5,006 bases of DNA from positions 1 through 5,006 of the forward strand of contig CAMIWY010000138.1 in the NCBI GenBank assembly GCA_946402595.1, in the 5' to 3' direction. Source of the DNA: an uncultured Clostridia bacterium (GTDB lineage: Bacteria; Bacillota; Clostridia; Peptostreptococcales; Anaerovoracaceae). Position numbers and translations under genes: made by a program. The notes beneath the pieces were generated by a model that was not told the DNA's origin, ran no database searches, and saw only the letters and a list, made by a program, of their open reading frames with translations. The stretch's first letter is position 1; every line of letters starts with the position of its first letter. This document shows, piece after piece, positions 1-4,880 of the stretch.

Positions 1-42
1 TTGAAAAATAACATGCAGACATTCCCCGGGTAATACATAAAC

Positions 43-48
43 AAGGAG
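43..48 (+). promoter_or_regulatory. Ribosome binding site AAGGAG that decides the mutase start
   Basis: AAGGAG lies 3 nt before an ATG at 52, 6 nt before an ATG at 55 and 18 nt before an ATG at 67. The 6-nt spacing favours position 55. The tandem ATGs differ by one residue only, so the choice does not alter the protein in any meaningful way. No convincing promoter is visible in the 50 bp before the gene, so transcription probably starts outside the window. Confidence 0.75.
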
Positions 49-54
49 ATTATG

Positions 55-1551
55 ATGATAGATTTCATGAAGCTGCAGAACGGCAGTGATATACGCGGAG
101 TAGCACTGGAAGGTGTTGCGGGAGAAGAGGTCAATCTGACACCTGAGGCTGCAGGAGCGATTGGCGGTGCCTTTGCATACTGGCTGGGTTTCAAGGCAGG
201 CAAAAATCCTTATGACCTCAGAATCGCAGTCGGACACGATTCAAGGCTCAGCGCAGGTCCGCTTACTGAGGCGCTCCTCAAGGGCATGACCATGTTCGGA
301 GCAGAGTGCTACGATGCAGGACTGGCATCCACTCCTGCGATGTTCATGTCGACCGTGCTGCCGCAGCTGGATTTTGACGGCGCTGTCATGATAACGGCGA
401 GCCATCTTCCGTGGAACAGGAACGGCTTCAAGTTCTTCACAAAAGAAGGCGGGCTGGACAGGGAAGACATCACGGAAATACTTAAGAGAGCATCTAAATA
501 TAATTTTGTAGGTGAGTACTTCGAGCAGAGAGATACCAACGTACTTCAGATGTATGCGGCATACCTGAGACAGATGATCTCTCTCGGACTTAAGGACGTG
601 CCCGGCGGACTCAGCGGCATGCATATCGTGGTCGATGCCGGAAACGGTGCCGGCGGATTTTTCGCAAAAGATGTACTCGAGCCTATGGGAGCTGATATCA
701 GCGGAAGCCAGTTCCTCGAGCCTGACGGAACTTTCCCTAACCATCAGCCTAATCCTGAGAATGATGAGGCAATGGCATCAATATGCAAAGCTGTGCTTGA
801 CAGCAAGGCCGACCTCGGGCTTATATTCGATACAGACGTAGACAGATCTGCAGCTGTCGGACCTGACGGCAAGCCGATCGCAAGAAATGAGGCGGTCGCT
901 CTTGCTGCAGCTCTTGCGGCAGAGGACTATCCGGGAGGCACTGTTGTAACAGACAGCGTAACATCGGATCAGCTGCATGATTTCCTTGAAGGAAAGCTGG
1001 GCCTTAAGCACCTCAGATACAAGAGGGGCTACAGGAATGTTATAAACAAGGCCAGGGAGATAAATGCAGACGGCGGACAGGCGTTCCTTGCAATGGAGAC
1101 ATCGGGACATGCTGCATATACGGATAACTTCTATCTTGACGACGGGGCGTTCCTCGCCGTTCAGATAGTGATAAACGCAGCGAAGCTTAAGGCAGAGGGG
1201 AAGGACATTACCGCTTTGCTTGAAGGACTTGAAAGTCCGGCTGAATCCTGCGAGATAAGATTCGGACTTGAAGGCGATGACTTCAGCGCTCTCGGGGCCA
1301 GAGTGATCGAAGACATGGAAAAGTGGGTCAAGGAGACATCGGGACTTGAACTCGAAGTTCCTAACTACGAGGGAGTCCGCGTCAATTATGACCTGGACGG
1401 AAGCAAGGGCTGGTTCCTGCTTAGAAAGTCTCTCCACGATCCTGTCATGCCGATGAACATAGAATCCTATGAGGAAGGCGGCGTAGAAAAGGCGCTGCCG
1501 CTCATTTACGGATTCCTGAAGGGATATGAAGGCGTAGTGATTCCTGAATAA
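55..1551 (+). CDS. Phosphohexomutase, phosphomannomutase/phosphoglucomutase superfamily (alpha-D-phosphohexomutase)
   Basis: Predicted cytosolic enzyme that moves phosphate between C6 and C1 of a hexose, feeding sugar nucleotides for envelope polysaccharide or glycogen. Residues are numbered from the ATG at 52 (499 aa, a normal length). The four family signatures occur in order: the catalytic serine loop TASHLPWNRNG with Ser117; the metal loop DTDVDR at 260-265; the sugar-recognition loop ETSGH at 349-353; and the C-terminal phosphate-binding region around R458-P467. This last loop reads RKSLHDPVMP where the usual form is close to RxSxTEPxxR. The N-terminal LQNGSDIRG and the SLHDP loop resemble, from memory, a subfamily also found in plant plastids. 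Whether mannose, glucose or another hexose phosphate is used cannot be told from sequence. The gene is followed 32 bp later by a sortase on the same strand, probably in one transcript. Confidence 0.93.
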   Translation: MIDFMKLQNGSDIRGVALEGVAGEEVNLTPEAAGAIGGAFAYWLGFKAGKNPYDLRIAVGHDSRLSAGPLTEALLKGMTMFGAECYDAGLASTPAMFMSTVLPQLDFDGAVMITASHLPWNRNGFKFFTKEGGLDREDITEILKRASKYNFVGEYFEQRDTNVLQMYAAYLRQMISLGLKDVPGGLSGMHIVVDAGNGAGGFFAKDVLEPMGADISGSQFLEPDGTFPNHQPNPENDEAMASICKAVLDSKADLGLIFDTDVDRSAAVGPDGKPIARNEAVALAAALAAEDYPGGTVVTDSVTSDQLHDFLEGKLGLKHLRYKRGYRNVINKAREINADGGQAFLAMETSGHAAYTDNFYLDDGAFLAVQIVINAAKLKAEGKDITALLEGLESPAESCEIRFGLEGDDFSALGARVIEDMEKWVKETSGLELEVPNYEGVRVNYDLDGSKGWFLLRKSLHDPVMPMNIESYEEGGVEKALPLIYGFLKGYEGVVIPE

Positions 1552-1583
1552 AGGGAACGGGCGCCGGAAAGGCAAAATCTGCG

Positions 1584-2318
1584 ATGAAGAAAAAGAAAAG
1601 CAAGGTAAGACGGATAGCGCTTGACATAATCATGGTATGTCTTGCTGGCATTGTTGTGTTCTCGGGATACAGAGTGTATAAGATCATGCATGACTACAAG
1701 GTCAACAGAGATATATACAGCAGGATCGCTGAGACCGCGATGCCTGAAGGCTTCAACGGAGAAATCGATTTTGACGCCCTTCGCAAGATCAATCCTGACA
1801 TAGTCGGATGGCTTTACTATGAAAGCACCAACATCAACTATCCGATAGTTCAGGGAAAGGATAACGATTACTACCTGCACATCTCGTTCGACGGGACATG
1901 GACACTGGGAGGAACACTGTTTGCGGATGCAATTACAGAAGAACCGTTTAATCAGTTCAATACCATAGTCTACGGACACCATATGCAGGACCATACGATG
2001 TTCGGCGATATCAAGGAACTCAAGGACCCTGAGTACTGTAAGGAGCATCCGCAGTTCGAGCTTATTACGCCTGAAGGCAAGTATCATCTGAAGATATGCG
2101 CTTTCGTGCACCAGCCGTCTGACAGCGCTATATATACTACGAACTTCCATGATGAAGAGGGCAAGCAGGGCTACATTGACCTGATCAATAGCCTTGCAAC
2201 ATATACGACAGACGAGAAAATCACGACAGATGACAGGCTCGTCATTCTGAGTACCTGCGCATACGAATATCAGAATGCGAGATACATGGTAGTCGGAAAG
2301 ATGGTACCGTGGGAGTAA
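1584..2318 (+). CDS. srtB: Class B sortase (membrane-anchored cysteine transpeptidase)
   Basis: A 244-residue protein of typical sortase length. A basic N-terminus (MKKKKSKVRR) precedes one hydrophobic segment at about residues 11-29, giving a signal-anchor topology with the catalytic domain outside the cell. The catalytic triad can be placed: His132 in VYGHHMQDHTMFG, Cys225 in LSTCAYEY, and Arg233 in NARYMVVGK. The YGHxM...TMFG and STCxYE context is that of class B enzymes, which cleave an NPQTN-like or related sorting signal and attach the protein to the cell wall or assemble pili. No substrate with an LPxTG-like tail is encoded in the window, so its target is unknown. The likely Shine-Dalgarno, GGAAAGG at 1566-1572, is rather far (11 nt) from the ATG. 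The 32-bp gap after the mutase, with no terminator in it, suggests cotranscription. Confidence 0.95.
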   Translation: MKKKKSKVRRIALDIIMVCLAGIVVFSGYRVYKIMHDYKVNRDIYSRIAETAMPEGFNGEIDFDALRKINPDIVGWLYYESTNINYPIVQGKDNDYYLHISFDGTWTLGGTLFADAITEEPFNQFNTIVYGHHMQDHTMFGDIKELKDPEYCKEHPQFELITPEGKYHLKICAFVHQPSDSAIYTTNFHDEEGKQGYIDLINSLATYTTDEKITTDDRLVILSTCAYEYQNARYMVVGKMVPWE

Positions 2319-2376
2319 CTCCCACCGATTGCCGAGCGCCAGCGAAGGCAGAGCCGATGCAATCCACCGCTGGGAG
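2309..2376 (+). other. Possible alternative RNA structures around the sortase stop codon
   Basis: GTGGGAG (2309-2315) and CTCCCAC (2319-2325) form a perfect 7-bp inverted repeat whose 3-nt loop is exactly the sortase stop codon TAA. The same CTCCCA (2319-2324) can instead pair with a second TGGGAG at 2371-2376, enclosing a GATTGC/GCAATC stem (2327-2332 with 2359-2364). The two folds are mutually exclusive. TGGGAGTA occurs twice as a direct repeat (2310-2317 and 2371-2378). I do not recognise a known riboswitch class. It may be a structured 3' UTR, a remnant of a duplicated gene end, or chance. Confidence 0.35.
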
Positions 2377-2387
2377 TAGCAAACAGG

Positions 2388-2419
2388 ATGCACCGCCATG
2401 AATAGGTGGTGCATTTTTT
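2388..2419 (+). terminator. Intrinsic terminator after the sortase gene
   Basis: ATGCACCGCC (2388-2397) pairs with GGTGGTGCAT (2405-2414) over 10 bp with one G-U pair and a 7-nt loop, followed directly by a run of T residues to 2419. It separates the mutase-sortase unit from the phosphoribosyltransferase gene. Confidence 0.88.
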
Positions 2420-2431
2420 ATTGTGTGAGAG

Positions 2432-2437
2432 TATAAT
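2432..2437 (+). promoter_or_regulatory. Possible promoter -10 box for the phosphoribosyltransferase gene
   Basis: A perfect TATAAT sits 12 bp after the preceding terminator T-run and about 44 bp before the next start codon, the right place for a promoter. The -35 region would fall in the 3' arm of the terminator (around 2408-2415) and shows no good TTGACA match; there is no TGn extension either. The call rests on the -10 box and position only. Confidence 0.45.
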
Positions 2438-2467
2438 AGTAATGCTCATTTATTCTGAACAGAACAG

Positions 2468-2473
2468 AAAGGA
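2468..2473 (+). promoter_or_regulatory. Ribosome binding site AAAGGA that decides the phosphoribosyltransferase start
   Basis: AAAGGA ends only 2 nt before an in-frame ATG at 2476 but 8 nt before an in-frame ATG at 2482. Normal spacing supports the second ATG, giving a protein beginning MEYKMTIAGLERN. Confidence 0.7.
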
Positions 2474-2481
2474 CTATGACT

Positions 2482-3030
2482 ATGGAATACAAGATGACGA
2501 TTGCAGGTCTGGAGAGAAACCTGCCGCTCTGCAAAATCACGGATGATCTGTACATTGCAGGATTTATTATGTTCAACGATGTTGAGATCACGGAAGCATG
2601 CGCAAGAGAACTCCTCAAGCTTGCACCGGATTTTGACGTCCTCCTTACTGCTGAGACCAAGGGCATTCCTCTTACGTATGAGATGGCCAAGCAGTCCGGC
2701 AAGCCATACATCGTAGCGCGTAAGGGAGCCAAGCTCTACATGCAGGACGTAATCATGGTCCAGGTCAAGTCGATCACTACAAGCCATGTTCAGATGCTCT
2801 GCCTCGGCGGCGATGAGAGAGATCAGCTTGCAGGCAAGAAGATCCTGATCGTTGATGACGTAATCAGCACAGGCGAGTCCGTTGCGGCTCTTGAGCAGCT
2901 GGTAGATACTGTAGGTGGAGAGCTCGTAGGCAAATTCGCAGTCCTTGCTGAGGGAGAAGCTGCAGACAGAAAGGATATAACATTCCTTGAGTATCTGCCT
3001 CTCTTCAACTCAGACGGCACTCCGCAATAG
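2482..3030 (+). CDS. Type I phosphoribosyltransferase, adenine/xanthine phosphoribosyltransferase-like
   Basis: A 182-residue cytosolic enzyme expected to join a purine base to PRPP, giving the nucleoside monophosphate and pyrophosphate (purine salvage). Counting from the ATG at 2476, the PRPP-binding signature is ILIVDDVISTGES at 123-135, with the acidic pair D127-D128 and the TGES phosphate loop. AETKGIPL at 59-66 sits where APRT-like enzymes carry their first phosphate loop (E-S/A-R/K-G). The SITTSH segment around 99-104 lies in the flexible region that closes over the active site. The architecture fits APRT and the related PRT domains of xanthine PRT and PurR-type regulators, but there is no N-terminal DNA-binding domain here, so an enzyme is more likely than a repressor. 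The base used is not readable from sequence. The gene stands alone between two terminators, with a possible TATAAT of its own. No purine riboswitch precedes it. Confidence 0.9.
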   Translation: MEYKMTIAGLERNLPLCKITDDLYIAGFIMFNDVEITEACARELLKLAPDFDVLLTAETKGIPLTYEMAKQSGKPYIVARKGAKLYMQDVIMVQVKSITTSHVQMLCLGGDERDQLAGKKILIVDDVISTGESVAALEQLVDTVGGELVGKFAVLAEGEAADRKDITFLEYLPLFNSDGTPQ

Positions 3031-3051
3031 AAGTCTGTAAAGTGATAAACG

Positions 3052-3088
3052 GCCGCTCTCACCTCCGGGTGAGAGCGGCTTTAGTTTT
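3052..3088 (+). terminator. Strong intrinsic terminator after the phosphoribosyltransferase gene
   Basis: GCCGCTCTCACC (3052-3063) and GGTGAGAGCGGC (3068-3079) form a perfect 12-bp stem closed by TCCG, an UNCG-class stable tetraloop on a C-G pair. TTTAGTTTT follows (3080-3088). It starts 21 bp after the stop codon and isolates this gene from the liv operon. Confidence 0.95.
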
Positions 3089-3265
3089 CGTCAGGTGAAA
3101 AAAATCTGCGTAAATCAGAAGCTGATTCAATATGGCGTATTGAGATTTTCTTACAAAAAACGGCAGATAAAACGCCGAAAATGAGGACAAATGACCAAAA
3201 AATTCTCCTGTTCTGTATTTCATACACAATTTTTGCATCGGAATTTAGAGTAAATACACAAAAAA
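3089..3265 (+). other. AT-rich intergenic region upstream of the liv promoter, with two adjacent inverted repeats
   Basis: No gene is supported on either strand. An open frame in phase with the leader peptide runs through part of it from 3181, but the promoter core lies inside that frame and it has no Shine-Dalgarno. Two small dyads abut: AATCAG-AAG-CTGATT (3113-3127) and TCAATA-N5-TATTGA (3127-3143). They lie about 125-155 bp before the -35 box and might be operator half-sites. A-rich tracts close to the -35 could act as an UP element. No clear CodY-like box was found. Confidence 0.4.
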
Positions 3266-3268
3266 GTG

Positions 3269-3297
3269 TTGACACAAAATCTTCACAATACTATAAT
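3269..3297 (+). promoter_or_regulatory. Consensus sigma-70/sigma-A promoter of the branched-chain amino acid transporter operon
   Basis: TTGACA at 3269-3274 and TATAAT at 3292-3297 are both perfect matches, separated by the optimal 17 bp, with A-rich DNA upstream. Transcription should begin near 3304, only about 24 nt before the leader-peptide ATG. A promoter this strong fits a gene whose expression is held back by something downstream. GTGT-TG-ACAC (3266-3275) is a small dyad over the -35 box. Confidence 0.93.
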
Positions 3298-3314
3298 TCG
3301 GTTGTACTTAATCG

Positions 3315-3321
3315 AAAGGAG
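3315..3321 (+). promoter_or_regulatory. Ribosome binding site of the leader peptide
   Basis: AAAGGAG lies 6 nt before the ATG at 3328. This near-ideal site is as good as those of the full-length genes here and is the main reason to believe the 28-codon ORF is translated. Confidence 0.85.
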
Positions 3322-3327
3322 ATCATT

Positions 3328-3414
3328 ATGTACTTTACAACAAGCGTTGTCATTATCAGCATTATAAGCGTCCTTCTGGTCGAGAGACTTGAAAAGGGCG
3401 GATTTGTGCTGTAG
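3328..3414 (+). CDS. Putative leader peptide rich in Val/Ile/Leu (28 aa), attenuator of the liv operon
   Basis: A 28-codon ORF with an ideal Shine-Dalgarno, starting about 24 nt after the predicted transcription start of the operon. Thirteen of 28 residues are Val, Ile or Leu. Codons 7-18 encode VVIISIISVLLV: four Val, four Ile, two Leu and two Ser. Enterobacterial leader peptides of ilv operons have the same kind of run. The next full gene encodes a branched-chain amino acid binding protein, so the regulatory codons match the substrate. The last codons and TAG stop overlap a segment (3407-3417) that can pair with the 5' arm of a downstream hairpin, as ribosome-mediated attenuation requires. 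The alternative is a single-span membrane microprotein, since the same residues could form a short transmembrane helix. Translation is well supported; the regulatory role is inference from the layout. Confidence 0.8.
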   Translation: MYFTTSVVIISIISVLLVERLEKGGFVL

Positions 3415-3466
3415 GGCAACAGGAAGTACTGAGATCGAATTAACCCAGACTCGAGAGCCCGCAGCA
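3407..3466 (+). promoter_or_regulatory. Putative antiterminator pairing in the liv leader
   Basis: TGCTGTAGGGC (3407-3417) can pair with GCCCGCAGCA (3457-3466): five pairs TGCTG/CAGCA, a U-G pair (3412 with 3461), a bulged A3413, then GGGC/GCCC. This fold uses the 5' arm and most of the loop of the downstream hairpin, so the two exclude each other. The upstream strand spans the leader-peptide stop codon at 3412-3414. A CAGCA copy at 3357-3361, within the Ile/Ser codons, could pair with TGCTG as a weaker protector stem. The pairs are read directly from the sequence; function is inferred. Confidence 0.6.
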
Positions 3467-3477
3467 ATGCGGGCTTT
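3454..3477 (+). terminator. Attenuator hairpin with GCAA tetraloop in the liv leader
   Basis: AGCCCGCA (3456-3463) pairs with TGCGGGCT (3468-3475) around a GCAA (GNRA) tetraloop; a G-U and an A-U pair can extend it to 3454/3477. The hairpin starts 39 nt after the leader-peptide stop and ends about 100 nt before the Shine-Dalgarno of the binding-protein gene. Only TTTAAT follows, a poor T run, so termination would be partial or assisted. It is classed as an attenuator because of its place after a regulatory ORF and its competing antiterminator. Confidence 0.6.
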
Positions 3478-3593
3478 AATCATGCAGACGGGCAGCACCG
3501 CAGATATGGGAGTCCGGGACCGAACGGGTAACACATCAACTATCACTCAGGTCAAAAGACAAATAATTCTAAGGTACCAAAGGAGAAAGAATT

Positions 3594-4775
3594 ATGAAGA
3601 AGAATTGGACAAAATTTCTTGTCGTAGCTCTGTCGGTAATGATGGTATTTGCTATGACAGCATGCGGTGGCGGTTCAAGTGACGGCGGCAGCAGTGAAGG
3701 CGGCGACAATGTGTTGCATCTTGGCGGCATCGGACCTCTGACCGGACCGGCAGCTCTCTACGGAGTTGCAGTTAATAATGGTGCTCAGCTCGCTGTTGAT
3801 GAGATCAACGCAGCTAATCCTGATGGCGTTCAGCTTGTATGGGACATGCAGGATGACGAGCATGATGCTGAGAAGTCAGTAAACGCCTATAACAAGCTTA
3901 TGGACGATGGAATGCAGGTTCTTATCGGAACAGTAACATCTGCACCTTGTACAGCTGTAGCAGCTGAAGCATATGAGAACAGAACATTCGCCCTGACACC
4001 ATCTGCTTCTGCAGCAGCTGTAGTTGAAGGCAATGACAATGTATATCAGCTCTGCTTCCAGGATCCTCAGCAGGGACAGATCGCAGCAGATTACATCGCT
4101 GAGAACTATCCTGATGCAGTAGTTGGTGCTATCTATAACAACGCAGACAACTACTCAACAGGAATCTACGATGCATTCAAAGCTGAATTCGAAGCTAAGG
4201 GCAAGACTGTTGCTGCAGCAGAGGCTTTCGCTGATGATGCTAATGCTGACTTCAGTGCACAGCTCAACAGCATGAAGAATGCAAACGTTGATTTCATCTT
4301 CCTGCCAATCTACTACACACCGGCTTCGAATATCATGAAGCAGGCAAGTGATATGGGATACGCACCTAAGTACTTCGGATGTGACGGACTTGACGGAATC
4401 CTTGCTCTTGAAGGATTCGATACAGCTCTTGCTGAAGGATCTCTGCTCCTGACACCGTTCTCTGCAGATGCTGAGGATGACGCTACAAAGGCATTCGTTG
4501 ATGCATATCAGAAAGCTTACGGTGAGAAGCCTATCCAGTTCGCAGCTGACGCATATGACTGCGTATATGCAGTATATGAAGCATTCGGCAAGACAGGTCT
4601 TGGAACTGATGCAAGCATGGAAGATATCTGTGAGGCAATGGTAGAACAGTTCAACGGCGGATTCAGCATCACTGGTCTGACAGCATCCGGCGAGATGAAG
4701 TGGGAGTCCACAGGTGTAGTTGATAAGGCTCCTAAGATTTACCTCATTCAGGATGGTAAATACGTTGAGCAGTAA
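3594..4775 (+). CDS. livJ: Branched-chain amino acid ABC transporter substrate-binding lipoprotein (LivJ/LivK family)
   Basis: A 393-residue extracellular lipoprotein that would capture Leu/Ile/Val and hand it to the Liv permease. The signal peptide has a MKKNWTK basic start, a hydrophobic core at about 8-22 and an MTAC lipobox with the lipidated Cys24. A Gly/Ser-rich linker follows (25-37), then a two-lobed type I periplasmic-binding fold (about 40-390). Family landmarks are IGPLTGPAALYG (46-57), VLIGTVTSAP followed by LTPSASA in the ligand cleft region (109-140), AADAYDCVYAVYEA (317-330) and FNGGFSITGLTASGEMKW (353-370). AAAGGAG at 3579-3585 lies 8 nt before the ATG. Alanine codons are almost all GCT or GCA, unlike the mixed use in the mutase gene, which suggests high expression. 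The livH permease follows and a Val/Ile/Leu leader precedes it. LivJ and LivK, and the exact ligand, cannot be told apart here. Confidence 0.93.
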   Translation: MKKNWTKFLVVALSVMMVFAMTACGGGSSDGGSSEGGDNVLHLGGIGPLTGPAALYGVAVNNGAQLAVDEINAANPDGVQLVWDMQDDEHDAEKSVNAYNKLMDDGMQVLIGTVTSAPCTAVAAEAYENRTFALTPSASAAAVVEGNDNVYQLCFQDPQQGQIAADYIAENYPDAVVGAIYNNADNYSTGIYDAFKAEFEAKGKTVAAAEAFADDANADFSAQLNSMKNANVDFIFLPIYYTPASNIMKQASDMGYAPKYFGCDGLDGILALEGFDTALAEGSLLLTPFSADAEDDATKAFVDAYQKAYGEKPIQFAADAYDCVYAVYEAFGKTGLGTDASMEDICEAMVEQFNGGFSITGLTASGEMKWESTGVVDKAPKIYLIQDGKYVEQ

Positions 4776-4810
4776 AGCTCTTGCTGACTTAAGTAGATAG
4801 TTGTTTACAG

Positions 4811-4840
4811 GGGGTGCTGCATTTTCATATGCGGCACCCC
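4811..4840 (+). other. Stable intercistronic hairpin between the binding protein and permease genes
   Basis: GGGGTGCTGCAT (4811-4822) and ATGCGGCACCCC (4829-4840) form a 12-bp stem with one G-U pair and a 6-nt loop. The next bases are AAAATAGC, not a T run, and the other strand has no T run either, so it is not a typical intrinsic terminator. It probably protects the 3' end of the binding-protein mRNA or marks a processing site, keeping that protein in excess over the permease. Partial termination cannot be excluded. Confidence 0.75.
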
Positions 4841-4880
4841 AAAATAGCTTATAGACCGAATACTAATAAAGGACAATAAA

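Noticed and set aside
1..33. Open frame TTG to TAA at the window edge (tail LKNNMQTFPG), possibly the end of an upstream gene
   Set aside because: Ten codons at the window edge cannot be separated from chance. An upstream gene ending at 33 is possible but has no support in the visible sequence.
778..1575. Long antisense open frame opposite the mutase gene, and others opposite the sortase (1506-2414)
   Set aside because: They mirror strongly recognisable genes, have Cys/Arg/Ser-rich compositions resembling no family, and lack Shine-Dalgarno sites.
2320..2475. Purine riboswitch before the phosphoribosyltransferase gene
   Set aside because: The conserved core expected of purine aptamers is missing, and the probable promoter at 2432 leaves a leader of only about 40 nt.
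3089..3268. CodY operator upstream of the liv promoter
   Set aside because: AT-rich stretches such as the one near 3229-3246 do not match AATTTTCWGAAAATT well enough to call a site.
3181..3414. Longer 77-codon version of the leader ORF starting at 3181
   Set aside because: The consensus promoter lies inside it, so its start would not be on the main transcript. It has no Shine-Dalgarno, whereas the ATG at 3328 has an ideal one.
3304..3593. T-box or known riboswitch in the liv leader
   Set aside because: No T-box sequence (TGGNACCGCG type) and no riboswitch core I recognise. The leader-peptide attenuator explains the layout better.
3389..3682. 97-codon open frame over the liv leader and the start of the binding-protein gene
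   Set aside because: It overlaps the signal-peptide region of the recognised lipoprotein in another frame, and its product resembles nothing.
4811..4840. Intrinsic terminator ending the binding-protein transcript
   Set aside because: The stem is strong but is followed by AAAATAGC. With livH right behind and no new promoter, a terminator call is not justified.
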